64,000 bases of DNA. It comes from Pseudomonas sp. Irchel s3b2. GTDB lineage: Bacteria > Pseudomonadota > Gammaproteobacteria > Pseudomonadales > Pseudomonadaceae. The notes beneath the pieces were generated by a model. It was not told the DNA's origin, searched no databases, and saw only the letters and a list, made by a program, of their open reading frames with translations. The stretch spans positions 1 to 64,000 of the forward strand of contig NZ_FYEB01000010.1 of the NCBI RefSeq assembly GCF_900187445.1, in the 5' to 3' direction. This document shows positions 25,871 through 34,269 of the stretch, in pieces; position 1 is the stretch's first letter, and each line of letters opens with the position of its first letter. A program made the position numbers and the translations under genes.

Positions 25871-27097
25871 TCACATGTCAGCAAACCCTCGCCCCTCTGC
25901 CGCCAACTCACCGATCAACCGCGCCGGCGCCCAGTGATCGCCCTGCTTGGTCTCAAGCTGCAACAACCGCAGATGAATATCCGCCAAACCTTGCTGATCC
26001 GCCCAGGCCATCGGCCCTCCCTTGTCCGCCGGGAAGCCATAACCATTGAGATACACCAAGTCGATGTCGTGCGCCGACGTCGCAATACCTTCCTGAAGAA
26101 TCTTCGCCCCTTCGTTGACCAGCGCCAGCAAACAACGCTCTAGAACCTCTTCAGGGCCAATCTCGCGACGCTGGAACCCCAACCCTTCGCTGACTTTCAG
26201 CACCAGCGCATCGACTTCCAGATCGTGCTCAGCCTGGCGACTGCCCGGTTCGTAGTGATAATACCCATCGCCACTCTTCTGACCAAAACGCCCGAGCTCG
26301 CACAGGCGGTTGTCCACCTGAATCTCCGGCGCATCCTGGCCCTTGCCAGCCAGTTCCCGAGCGCGCCACTCCAGGTCGATGCCGACCACGTCATACATGC
26401 GGAACGGCCCCATGGCAAAACCAAAACCTTGGAGTGCCGCATCCACCTGATAAGGCAAAGCACCCTCCAGTAGCATCTTGCGCGCTTCGAGCACATACGG
26501 ATGCAGCATGCGGTTGCCGATGAAACCGTGGCAGTTGCCCGAGACCACGCTGACCTTGCCCATGCGCTTGCCCAACTCCAGCGCCGCATCAAGCACCGCC
26601 GGTTCCGTCTGGGCGCCGCGCACAATCTCCAGCAATTTCATGATGTGCGCCGGGCTGAAGAAATGCAGGCCCAGCACCTGCTGCGGACGGCGAGTTGCAG
26701 CGGCGATGGCGTCGATGTCCAGTGCCGAGGTATTGCTGGCCAGAATCGCTTCAGGCTTGAGCAAGCCGTCGAGTTCGCGAAAGATTTTCTGCTTCAACTC
26801 GAGGTTTTCGTAGACCGCTTCGATGACCAGATCGACATCATGGATCGCCGCGTAATCGGCTGCCGCCGACACCCGTGCAACGCGCGCATCCGCCTCGGAC
26901 TGATCGATCCGTCCCTGGCGCACGTTGTGGGCGTAAGTGTCAGCCACGCTGGTCAGCGCCTGCTCAAGCATCTGCGGATTGTTGTCGACCCACTGCACCG
27001 GAACGCCGGCGTTGGCCAGGCACATGACAATGCCACGACCCATGGTGCCCGCGCCGATCACGGCGGCGCGCTGAATATCGAACGGTGTCTGGCTCAT
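25871..27097 (-). CDS. 3-hydroxyacyl-CoA dehydrogenase
   Basis: This protein of about 408 residues has an N-terminal Rossmann domain (AAVIGAGTMGRGIVMCLANAG, about residues 10-32), the NTSALDI and LHFFSPAHIMKLLEIV motifs of the 3HCDH family, and two C-terminal 3HCDH domains (about 190-290 and 300-400). It oxidises 3-hydroxyacyl-CoA to 3-ketoacyl-CoA with NAD+. The ATG at 27097 starts a typical N-terminus; about 68 upstream codons are open but unlike the family. Homologous to the dehydrogenase half of FadB-type proteins without the hydratase domain. Confidence 0.92.
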   Translation of the reverse strand: MSQTPFDIQRAAVIGAGTMGRGIVMCLANAGVPVQWVDNNPQMLEQALTSVADTYAHNVRQGRIDQSEADARVARVSAAADYAAIHDVDLVIEAVYENLELKQKIFRELDGLLKPEAILASNTSALDIDAIAAATRRPQQVLGLHFFSPAHIMKLLEIVRGAQTEPAVLDAALELGKRMGKVSVVSGNCHGFIGNRMLHPYVLEARKMLLEGALPYQVDAALQGFGFAMGPFRMYDVVGIDLEWRARELAGKGQDAPEIQVDNRLCELGRFGQKSGDGYYHYEPGSRQAEHDLEVDALVLKVSEGLGFQRREIGPEEVLERCLLALVNEGAKILQEGIATSAHDIDLVYLNGYGFPADKGGPMAWADQQGLADIHLRLLQLETKQGDHWAPARLIGELAAEGRGFADM

Positions 27098-27224
27098 GGT
27101 TGTTCTCTTGTTAGCGATCCAAAGACAGTCCTCACCATAGTCAGGCGCCGGGCTTTTTTGAAATTTATTCCTGTGATGAGCGACATTCAGCGGATGGATG
27201 TGCTTTAAAAAACAACGATATCCG

Positions 27225-27314
27225 TGTGGGGGCGGGCTTGCTCGCGAAAACGGTGTATCAGGCAACATCAATGTTGAATGTGATGGCCCCTTCGCGAGCA
27301 AGCTCGCTCCTACA
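27225..27314. repeat. Paired inverted REP, variant type
   Basis: Variant units GGGCTTGCTCGCGAA and TTCGCGAGCAAGCTCGCTCC face each other across about 50 bp downstream of recQ. A related pair lies at 41694-41782. Confidence 0.8.
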
Positions 27315-27325
27315 TTAACGGTGCT

Positions 27326-29260
27326 TCAACTTGGTAGACGCGCTTGAGCCCAGTCACGCACGTCGCCATACGGATAATCCTCCAACGCCGCAAACCCGGG
27401 AATCGCCCGCGCCTTGAGCTTGGTAAATAGCGGCACGCTGATCCCGCACAGAAACCGCGTCACGCGCTCCGCCGATGGAACACTCCCCGTGTGGTGCTCG
27501 TGCCTGTGGATAAAATCACCACACAGCGCCTCGAAATTTTTATCCACAAGCGCCGGCAATTCCGGTGGCTCTGGCAGCCGTGCCACGTGGCCGTGACACA
27601 CGGAACAATGCCCGCACCGCTGCGGCGCGTTTTCGTCGCCAAAGTACTCGGCCAGCCGATAGCCCAGGCAGCGGTCGGTGGCGAACAGATCCAGCATGGC
27701 GTGAATCCGCGCGATCTCGGTGCGCTCGTGTTGGGTGAAGCAGGCGTGCAATTCAGCGCTCAGGGTTTGGGCATCAAAGTCTGCTTTCTGCAGGCTGTAG
27801 ACCTCGGTCATCTGCTTGCTTTCAAGCTCTACCCAACCCTTCTCCTGGAAGTAATCCAGCGCCTTGACCACACGACTGCGCTCGGCCTGATGCTGCTCGT
27901 ACAGCGCATCAAAATTCACCGTGGCCCAGGTTCGTGCACGGCTGGAAGTCTGGATGATCGCCGAGACGAAGTCCCTGCGCTCACCTTCGAAACGGGCAAG
28001 CAACGCCTCGGGCTCCTGCAAATACTTGAAGCGGTACTCAGCGTAATAGGCATAACGCGGTGCGATTATTGCGCGCAGCTCCAATTGCACCAGCAAGGTC
28101 TTGAGCGGTAACTGGCGAATGTTGCTCTGATCGGCCAAAGGTCCCAACAGAAACTCCCATTGTCCCTCGGGTGCGGCGGCTTGCAACTCCTCGAGCACGT
28201 AACGAATGCCATCCCGTTCCGGCGTGTCGCCGTAAACGAAGTTTTCCAGCACATTGAGGCTGTCGCGGTTGGCCAGCACCAGGCAATCGGAAGGCTGCCC
28301 GTCTCGGCCAGCGCGACCGATTTCCTGGCTGTAGTTTTCGATGGATTTAGGCAGGTCGAAATGCACCACGTTGCGGATGTCGCTTTTATCGATGCCCATG
28401 CCGAAGGCAATGGTGGCGACGATGCAATTGGACTGTCCGCCCATGAATCGCCTCTGAATCCCTTCCCGTTGTTCGTGGGGCAAACCGGCGTGATAGGCCT
28501 CGGCCTGTATGCCGTTGCGCCCCAGATGTTCGGCGATGTGCTCGGCGGTTTTCTGCAGGGTCACGTAGACGATACTCGGCTGGCCGGGACGCTGGCTCAT
28601 CCACTCGACAAGACGTCGGCGCTTGTCCTGGCCGCGTACCGGTTCCACCAGCAAATTGAGGTTGGGTCGGTAGAAACCGGTGGTCACCACATCCTCGGGG
28701 GCGATGGCGAATTTCGCCTCCATGTCGGCGATTACCTTGGGTGTTGCAGTGGCGGTCAGCAGCAGGGCCTGAGGGATATTGAACTGACGCTGGTAGTCCG
28801 GCAGTTTGAGGTAATCGGGGCGGAAGTTATGCCCCCATTCAGAGATGCAGTGAGCCTCGTCTACCACCAGCAGAGAGATCGGCACTTGCTGCAAAAAATG
28901 GCGGAAGCGCTCGTTCTTCAAGCGCTCCACGGAAATCATCAGAATCTTCAATTCGCCGGACTTTGCCCGGGCCATCACATCGCTGGCGTCATCGCGGCTC
29001 TGGGCCGAATCGATACTGCCCGCCGCAATGCCGTGACGCTGCAAAAACGCTAACTGATCCTGCATCAACGCCAACAAGGGCGACACAACCAATGTCAGGT
29101 GCGGCAGCAATAAGGCCGGCAATTGATAGCAAAGGGACTTGCCCGAACCGGTCGGGAAAATCGCCGCCGCCGAGCGCCCGGCCAACACAGCACTGACCGC
29201 CGCCTCCTGACCGGGTCGAAACTGTGGATAACCGAAAACCTGTTCCAGGGTGTTGTGCAT
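27326..29260 (-). CDS. recQ: RecQ-family ATP-dependent DNA helicase
   Basis: This 644-residue superfamily 2 helicase unwinds DNA 3' to 5' during repair. It has Walker A FPTGSGKSLCYQLPA near residue 35, DEAH box VVDEAHCISEWGHNFRP near 132, TATATP, and motif VI EIGRAGRDGQ near 315. Its zinc-binding cysteines are near 545 (C-x16-CGHCSVC). The C-terminal HRDC domain of E. coli RecQ is replaced by a shorter, different tail. It is thus the short, atypical RecQ type also seen in other pseudomonads. Standing alone between REP elements. Confidence 0.92.
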   Translation of the reverse strand: MHNTLEQVFGYPQFRPGQEAAVSAVLAGRSAAAIFPTGSGKSLCYQLPALLLPHLTLVVSPLLALMQDQLAFLQRHGIAAGSIDSAQSRDDASDVMARAKSGELKILMISVERLKNERFRHFLQQVPISLLVVDEAHCISEWGHNFRPDYLKLPDYQRQFNIPQALLLTATATPKVIADMEAKFAIAPEDVVTTGFYRPNLNLLVEPVRGQDKRRRLVEWMSQRPGQPSIVYVTLQKTAEHIAEHLGRNGIQAEAYHAGLPHEQREGIQRRFMGGQSNCIVATIAFGMGIDKSDIRNVVHFDLPKSIENYSQEIGRAGRDGQPSDCLVLANRDSLNVLENFVYGDTPERDGIRYVLEELQAAAPEGQWEFLLGPLADQSNIRQLPLKTLLVQLELRAIIAPRYAYYAEYRFKYLQEPEALLARFEGERRDFVSAIIQTSSRARTWATVNFDALYEQHQAERSRVVKALDYFQEKGWVELESKQMTEVYSLQKADFDAQTLSAELHACFTQHERTEIARIHAMLDLFATDRCLGYRLAEYFGDENAPQRCGHCSVCHGHVARLPEPPELPALVDKNFEALCGDFIHRHEHHTGSVPSAERVTRFLCGISVPLFTKLKARAIPGFAALEDYPYGDVRDWAQARLPS

Positions 29261-29664
29261 AAGCTGTCACTCCGTTGACCGCTGCGAAGCCCAAAGCCTA
29301 GCCGGAGAACGCAGCGAGTCGAGAAAAGGTCGGGGGTAAAAACGATACGGGATGATACCGCGGATGGCACGAGTCAACTCAGACGCTTCGAAACGTCCTA
29401 CAAATTCTGGCGCGCACCATCCCGAGGCCTGATGCGTTAAGCCTGACAATCCTGTAGGAATATCGACCTCTAGGGGAATAGCTTAAAAAATAGTCGGGAT
29501 GTATGTAGGCAATGGGCGATAGCGCCGGTAAACCCCCTACAAATCCTGTCCATTTGCGCCACCTTGCGACGCCTCGCCGCCGACCTCTATAGTTTTCGAC
29601 GCGGCTGAAAACACTGTGTCGGCCCGCCAGCGAGACTGCCCGATTTCCCACAGGACCGACTTCG
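29261..29664. promoter_or_regulatory. Spacer with TATAGT promoter of first paralog
   Basis: This 404-bp gap starts with the recQ promoter side. Towards the end, the segment CCTCTATAGT (TATAGT at 29588-29593) matches a -10 box that recurs upstream of the second paralog at 30145-30150. AGGA lies nine bases before the ATG at 29665. No repeat or open frame of note. Confidence 0.4.
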
Positions 29665-29958
29665 ATGAACACGCGCCACTCGTTAACTGACCGCTATCGC
29701 CCGCTCAAAACCAGCTACAGCGATACCCCCGTGCTGGTCATCGACACCGAAGCCAATCCTCACGAGATTCTCAACGCCGCCCAGCAACGCATCCGCGCCG
29801 CCAGCGACCTGCTCGAAACGCTCTATTGCCTGTGCTTCAAGCAGGCCGACGTGAAAGACATTCCCAATATCGTCAACGCACTGTACCTGCTGACCCAGGA
29901 TGGTCACGAACTGCTCGAGATAGCCCGGCAACGCTTGCCGAAAACCACAGCGGGTTGA
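29665..29958 (+). CDS. Small paralogous protein of unknown function (copy 1)
   Basis: This 97-residue cytoplasmic protein starts with an unstructured, tyrosine-rich segment and then a helical core (about residues 30-95). It shares most of its core with the product at 30394-30693: IDTEANPHEIL against IDTEANPQDIL, then QRIRAASDLLETL, CFK, DIP, and ALYLLTQDG. Length and helical pattern recall small Pseudomonas-restricted families of unknown function (for example DUF3077-like), but I cannot assign it. It has no gene partner beyond its paralog. Confidence 0.75.
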   Translation: MNTRHSLTDRYRPLKTSYSDTPVLVIDTEANPHEILNAAQQRIRAASDLLETLYCLCFKQADVKDIPNIVNALYLLTQDGHELLEIARQRLPKTTAG

Positions 29959-29976
29959 ACCCAGACAACGATCCCC

Positions 29977-30002
29977 TGTAGGAGCGAGGCTTGCCCGCGA
30001 AG
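29977..30002. repeat. Single REP unit
   Basis: One copy of GTAGGAGCGAGGCTTGCCCG without a facing partner. Confidence 0.8.
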
Positions 30003-30144
30003 AACGAAAACGCGGTGTCTGAATACAATCGAAAGAGGGAGATGTCGGCTGGAAACAAGTCCGTAGGCAACGCCCTATCAAATCTTCATACCGTTCCTAC
30101 AACCGAAGACACCTTGTCGTCTATCGCTGCCCGGTGACTCAAAC

Positions 30145-30393
30145 CTATAGTCGTGAATGTCGCTGCCAAATCAGCGACTCGGGCTTGGTCACCCGAATAG
30201 AGAACTCATTCGCTTCCGTTGTATGCTGCGGCACCTCAAGTGCTGCACGCTATATGGTGGCTGTGTTCGGGACGCCTTCGGGCGTACCGGCAAAGTGAGT
30301 TCTCACCGGTTTGACCAACCCGAACACAGTCCACCTCCCATCGCTTGGTCACGATGGCGGCGGTTTCTCCCGATGCACTTGAGAATTCTCACT
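30145..30393 (+). ncRNA. Candidate C4-like structured leader RNA
   Basis: After a TATAGT box (30145-30150) the leader of the second paralog folds into clear hairpins. These are GTCGCTG/CAGCGAC (30159-30178); TCGGG/CCCGA with loop CTTGGTCA (30179-30196); a three-way junction closed by GGTGG-CTGTGTTCGGG with CCCGAACACAG-CCACC (30256-30271, 30319-30335) holding ACGCC-TTCG-GGCGT and GTGA/TCAC arms; and CCATCG/CGATGG with the same loop CTTGGTCA (30338-30357). Segments 30184-30208 and 30296-30318 are complementary in two blocks (TTGGTCA and GAGAACTCA). A third copy of both blocks, TTGGTCA (30345) and GAGAATTCTCA (30381), ends at the start codon. This is the logic of phage C4 antisense RNA. Identity is unproven. 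Confidence 0.6.
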
Positions 30394-30693
30394 ATGAATA
30401 AATGGAATCCGCTTACAAATATTCGCTACCTCCCTCTCAATACCAACCTCACTGATTCCCCGCCCCTGATCATCGACACAGAGGCCAATCCCCAAGACAT
30501 CCTCGAAGCCGCCCTCCAGCGAATCCGGGCCTCCAGTGATCTCCTCAAAACCCTGCACTGCGTTTGCTTCAAACACGGCGACATCGAAGACATTCCCCAC
30601 ATTACCCACGCGCTCTACCTGTTAACCCAAGACGGCTGCGACCTGCTGAAAGTCGCCCAGCAACGCATGATGGGCTGGAAAGCGCCTGCCTGA
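30394..30693 (+). CDS. Small paralogous protein of unknown function (copy 2)
   Basis: A 99-residue protein, close paralog of the 29665-29958 product in its core (IDTEANP, QRIRASSDLL, TLHCVCFK, DIPHI, ALYLLTQDG). No membrane segment or known domain. The ATG at 30394 lies eight bases after GAGAA inside the palindrome GAGAATTCTC, which also belongs to the leader RNA motif, so its translation is likely controlled by that leader. The open frame extends upstream through the structured RNA but that part is not coding. Confidence 0.72.
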   Translation: MNKWNPLTNIRYLPLNTNLTDSPPLIIDTEANPQDILEAALQRIRASSDLLKTLHCVCFKHGDIEDIPHITHALYLLTQDGCDLLKVAQQRMMGWKAPA

Positions 30694-30702
30694 CGCCATG
30701 CA

Positions 30703-30745
30703 CAAAAAAGGCAAGTCGCACCTTGTGAGCGCTGGCTTGCCTGCA
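30703..30745 (-). terminator. Terminator of the EF-hand gene
   Basis: On the minus strand GGCAAG and CTTGCC enclose about 20 bases and are followed by six T. The flanks on the other strand are also A-rich. It lies between the convergent paralog gene and the EF-hand gene. Confidence 0.5.
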
Positions 30746-30864
30746 AAAAAAGATCCGTATAATTCAAGTTCTGGGCGAAAACTCCATCAAGCCTATAAAT
30801 GAACCTGTTTTTTTAAACACCTAAACATTATGCGAACATATGGATTTACTACCTACAAGAAGCA

Positions 30865-31131
30865 TCACTCGCTCATCATCCTGGTAACAAACTCTTCATA
30901 ATTAATTTGTCCATCACCATCAATGTCCGCATCTCTGATCATTTTGTCGACCTCCTCATCGGTGAACCTTTCTTCTACCTTGTCGACTAACCTTTTTACT
31001 ACCTCATCGGTTAAACCTTCTCTTAAGTTAGTCAAAACATCACGTAGTTCTGCCGCGCGAATCCAACCATCACCATTCTGATCAAACACCCTAAAGGCTT
31101 CTATAATTTCTTCTTCACTAATTTCACTCAT
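30865..31131 (-). CDS. Calmodulin-like EF-hand protein
   Basis: An 88-residue protein with two canonical calcium loops: D17-E28 (DQNGDGWIRAAE) and D69-E80 (DIDGDGQINYEE). Around them the text follows the C-terminal lobe of eukaryotic calmodulin (EAFRVFD, AAELRDVLTNL, TDEEVDKMIRDADIDGDG). Between the hands is an extra 16-residue unit: residues 40-55 repeat 56-71 (TDE(V/E)V pattern), visible in the DNA too. GGAGG lies eight bases before the ATG at 31131. The gene is clearly AT-rich compared with its neighbours. It has no signal peptide. It would bind Ca2+ in the cytoplasm; the target is unknown. Transfer from a eukaryote is likely. Confidence 0.85.
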   Translation of the reverse strand: MSEISEEEIIEAFRVFDQNGDGWIRAAELRDVLTNLREGLTDEVVKRLVDKVEERFTDEEVDKMIRDADIDGDGQINYEEFVTRMMSE

Positions 31132-31414
31132 AAAATTTTCCTCCATAGAACGATGCATTGGCCTCACCTACTATGAGCGCGAACAAATCGTTGTCTACTG
31201 TCAGAAATATCAGGTTAGTTATATCTATTAGGAATAAAATATTGATTTTTTAGTTGACGAAATTACGCATCTGCATGTTCTACAAAGCGATCGAGATGCA
31301 CCGGGGGGGGGGATACGCAGGAATTGGAAGGGATCTAGCCAAACCTGAATCGCACCCATAAAAAAGCCGCCCTCAAAGGGCGGCTTTCTCATTACCTCAA
31401 ACCACTACCGATTC
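31132..31414. other. AT-rich spacer with G10 tract
   Basis: This gap of about 283 bp carries the EF-hand promoter in an AT-rich tract (31180-31260), a run of ten G (31303-31312), and the pckA terminator. No open frame of interest. Confidence 0.5.
31363..31387. terminator. pckA Rho-independent terminator
   Basis: AAAGCCGCCCT and AGGGCGGCTTT form a perfect hairpin just past pckA, with A and T runs on both sides. Confidence 0.85.
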
Positions 31415-32956
31415 TTACAACTTCGGTCCAGCAGCCTTGATCGCATCGCTAACTTCAAACTTCTTGAAGTTCTCAACAAACAACCCAGCCAGTGCTTTCG
31501 CGGCTTCATCATAAGCAGCCTTGTCAGCCCAGGTATTACGTGGGTTCAACAGGCCAGTCTCAACGCCCGGCACAGCCAATGGCACGTCCAGGTTGATGGT
31601 GTCCAGGTGCTCAGTCTCGGCACCGATCAACGCACCGCTCTGGATCGCTGCAATCACGCCGCGAGTGGTCGGGATGTTGAAGCGTTTGCCGACGCCGTAG
31701 CCGCCGCCGGTCCAGCCGGTGTTGACCAGATAGACCTTGGAGCCGAAGCCGCGGATACGCTTGATCAGCAGTTCTGCGTATACACCGGCTGGGCGCGGGA
31801 AGAATGGTGCGCCGAAGCAAGTGGAGAAGGTCGATTTGATGCCGCTGCCTGAACCCATTTCGGTCGAGCCCACCAGTGCGGTGTAGCCGGACAGGAAGTG
31901 GTAGGCCGCTTGTTCTTCGCTGAGGATCGATACTGGCGGCAAGACGCCGGTCAGGTCGCAAGTCAGGAAGATCACCGCGTTTGGCTCGCCACCGAGGTTT
32001 TTCTCGGAACGCTTCTCGACGTGCTCCAGCGGGTAGGCAGCGCGGCTGTTCTGGGTCAGGCTGCCGTCGGCGTAGTCCGCCTTCTTGGCCTCGTCCAGCA
32101 CAACGTTTTCCAGGACTGCGCCGTGCTTGATGGCTTTCCAGATGACCGGCTCGTTCTTCTCGGACAGGTCGATGCACTTGGCATAGCAACCGCCTTCGAT
32201 GTTGAACACAACACCCTCGCCCCAGCCGTGCTCGTCGTCACCGATCAGGTAACGGCTTTCATCGGCGGACAGGGTGGTTTTGCCGGTGCCGGACAAACCG
32301 AAGAACAGGGTCACGTCGCCCTCTTCGCCGATGTTGGCGGCGCAGTGCATCGGCAGCACGTCAGCGGCCGGCAGCAGGAAGTTCTGCACCGAGAACATGG
32401 CTTTCTTCATTTCACCGGCGTAGCGCATGCCGGCGATCAGCACTTTCTTCTGGGCGAAGTTGAGAATCACGCAGCCATCGGAGTTGGTGCCGTCACGCTC
32501 TGGAACGCATTCGAAGTTGGCGACGTTGAGAACTTGCCACTCTTCACGGCCAGCCGGGTTGTACTGGGCCGGGTTGATGAACAGGCAACGACCGAACAGG
32601 TTCTGCCAGGCAGTCTGGGTGGTCATCTTCACGGCCAGATAGTGCTCTTCGGCAGCACCTACATGCACGTGGGAAACGAAATGCTCTTGCGCGTTGTTGA
32701 AGGCCTCGACGCGAGCCCACAGGGCATCGAACTTGTCGGCCGGGAACTTGCGGTTGATCGGGCCCCAGGCGATGGCGTCCTGGGTGGTCGGCTCTTCAAC
32801 GATGAAACGATCGACTGGCGAACGGCCGGTACGGTGACCGGTACGAACAACCAGCGCGCCGGTATCGGCAAGCTCGCCTTCACCGCGATTCAGGGCTTCT
32901 TTAACCAGATCATCAACACTCAGATCGGTGTACACGGCGTTATTGGCTTGCGTCAT
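31415..32956 (-). CDS. pckA: Phosphoenolpyruvate carboxykinase (ATP)
   Basis: This 513-residue PckA converts oxaloacetate plus ATP to phosphoenolpyruvate, CO2 and ADP, the entry step of gluconeogenesis on organic acids. Signatures are the kinase loop FGLSGTGKTTLSAD near residue 235, substrate motif RYAGEMKK near 195, and YTALVGSTEMGSGSGIKSTFSTCFG split around residue 360 with the family FGAPF motif. A GGGGA site precedes the ATG. It flanks hslO as in P. aeruginosa. Confidence 0.97.
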   Translation of the reverse strand: MTQANNAVYTDLSVDDLVKEALNRGEGELADTGALVVRTGHRTGRSPVDRFIVEEPTTQDAIAWGPINRKFPADKFDALWARVEAFNNAQEHFVSHVHVGAAEEHYLAVKMTTQTAWQNLFGRCLFINPAQYNPAGREEWQVLNVANFECVPERDGTNSDGCVILNFAQKKVLIAGMRYAGEMKKAMFSVQNFLLPAADVLPMHCAANIGEEGDVTLFFGLSGTGKTTLSADESRYLIGDDEHGWGEGVVFNIEGGCYAKCIDLSEKNEPVIWKAIKHGAVLENVVLDEAKKADYADGSLTQNSRAAYPLEHVEKRSEKNLGGEPNAVIFLTCDLTGVLPPVSILSEEQAAYHFLSGYTALVGSTEMGSGSGIKSTFSTCFGAPFFPRPAGVYAELLIKRIRGFGSKVYLVNTGWTGGGYGVGKRFNIPTTRGVIAAIQSGALIGAETEHLDTINLDVPLAVPGVETGLLNPRNTWADKAAYDEAAKALAGLFVENFKKFEVSDAIKAAGPKL

Positions 32957-33135
32957 GAGGTTCCCCGTCGGCCAGTGGCCGAGTGCTCCAAACGTTTTGT
33001 AGTAGAAAGTCCAGCACTACTACCGCGAAAAAAGTGGGCCGGATTATGCCAGAAAAGCCCAAAAAGTGTAGGGTCCTCCCGTCGTAACGGCGTTATTCCG
33101 GCGTTAAGCAGTGAATTTACCTGCGCTGAAACGTT

Positions 33136-34038
33136 TTAGTGACGGGTATCTGACGGCGATTCGACCCCTGCACCCGCAAACAATTGGGTGATATCGGCCC
33201 CGTCGAACAGGTAGCGTTCGTTGCAAAACTGACAATCGACCTCGATGCGGCCGCCATGTTCGACGACCAGCTTCTGAGCATCCTCCAGACCCAAACTGAC
33301 CAGCGCATTGCCCGAGCGTTCCCGCGAACAGCTGCAATGGAAACGCAGTCTCTGTACGTCGAACAGGCGCACCTGTTCTTCATGGTAGAGGCGATGGAGC
33401 ACGGTTTCGTTGTCCAGGCTCAGCAATTCATCGGCCGTCAGGGTGCTGGCCATGGCGGTGATGTGCTGCCAGCTGGCGGCGCGCTCTTCTTCGTCTTTCA
33501 GACGGTCGGCAGGCAATTGTTGCAGCAACAGGCCACGGGCACGACGGCCATCGGCGTAGAGCCAGAAGCGGGTATTGGTCTGTTGGGACATGACGAAGTA
33601 GTTAGTGAAGCACTCCGACAGGGTTTCGCCGTCGAGGTCGACGATGCCTTGGTAACGCTGGCCCTGAGTCGGGTCGACGGTCAGTGCCAGCACACCGTTG
33701 GGCATCAGGTCGGCGAGGGTCGCGTCGGGGGCAATCTGATCGGCTTCGTAACGAGCCAGACCACGAATTTCACGCTCACTGGAGCACTCGATCATCAGCA
33801 ACGGCACCGGGCCTTCGGAACGGGCCTGAAGAATCAGCAAGCCATCGAACTTCAAGGTGCCAACCAGCAACGCCGCCGCCGCCATCAGTTCGCCCAGCAG
33901 TTGCGCGACTGGCTCCGGATAGGCGTGTTTGGCGAGGACTTCGGCATAGCTACGCTCCAATCCAACCAGCTCGCCGCGGGTGTCGCTGTCATCGAAGATG
34001 AAGCGTTGGGTGTAGTCGTTATCCGATAGATTGGTCAT
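33136..34038 (-). CDS. hslO: Redox-regulated chaperone Hsp33
   Basis: This 300-residue Hsp33 holds unfolding proteins during oxidative stress. Its zinc-binding redox switch is visible near the C-terminus as HCSCSRERS and, about 30 residues later, CQFCNERY. The N-terminal domain has GELVGLERSYAEVLAKHAYP. The start at 34038 (MTNLSDND) is typical; an in-frame codon further upstream at 34089 is not favoured. It lies in the pckA-hslO-hslR order seen in P. aeruginosa. Confidence 0.95.
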   Translation of the reverse strand: MTNLSDNDYTQRFIFDDSDTRGELVGLERSYAEVLAKHAYPEPVAQLLGELMAAAALLVGTLKFDGLLILQARSEGPVPLLMIECSSEREIRGLARYEADQIAPDATLADLMPNGVLALTVDPTQGQRYQGIVDLDGETLSECFTNYFVMSQQTNTRFWLYADGRRARGLLLQQLPADRLKDEEERAASWQHITAMASTLTADELLSLDNETVLHRLYHEEQVRLFDVQRLRFHCSCSRERSGNALVSLGLEDAQKLVVEHGGRIEVDCQFCNERYLFDGADITQLFAGAGVESPSDTRH

Positions 34039-34269
34039 AGGTCTGGGTATCTGAAGTGGTGACAAAAAATGAAGATCGCCCCATTGCACACGTGTGGGCG
34101 GGCAACGTTTAGCCGTGAAGGCATTTTATGAACAATTCGGGGTTGTTCCAAGCAAGGTCAAACCTCGCTTTTCGACGAACGGTGTTCCCCATCTGCCGAA
34201 TGCGCACTGGCGAACACCCCATATGGCTGCACAGGTGCGCGATTACAAGTCTGTACCCGACGGCGATCA

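Noticed and set aside
30157..30393. N-terminal extension of the second small paralog through its leader
   Set aside because: The sequence is a chain of perfect hairpins and complementary blocks, and the paralog shares no residues there; it reads as RNA, not protein.
30865..31131. EF-hand gene as assembly contamination
   Set aside because: It has a bacterial GGAGG ribosome site, no intron, its own terminator and continuous flanks; contamination stays possible but is not favoured.
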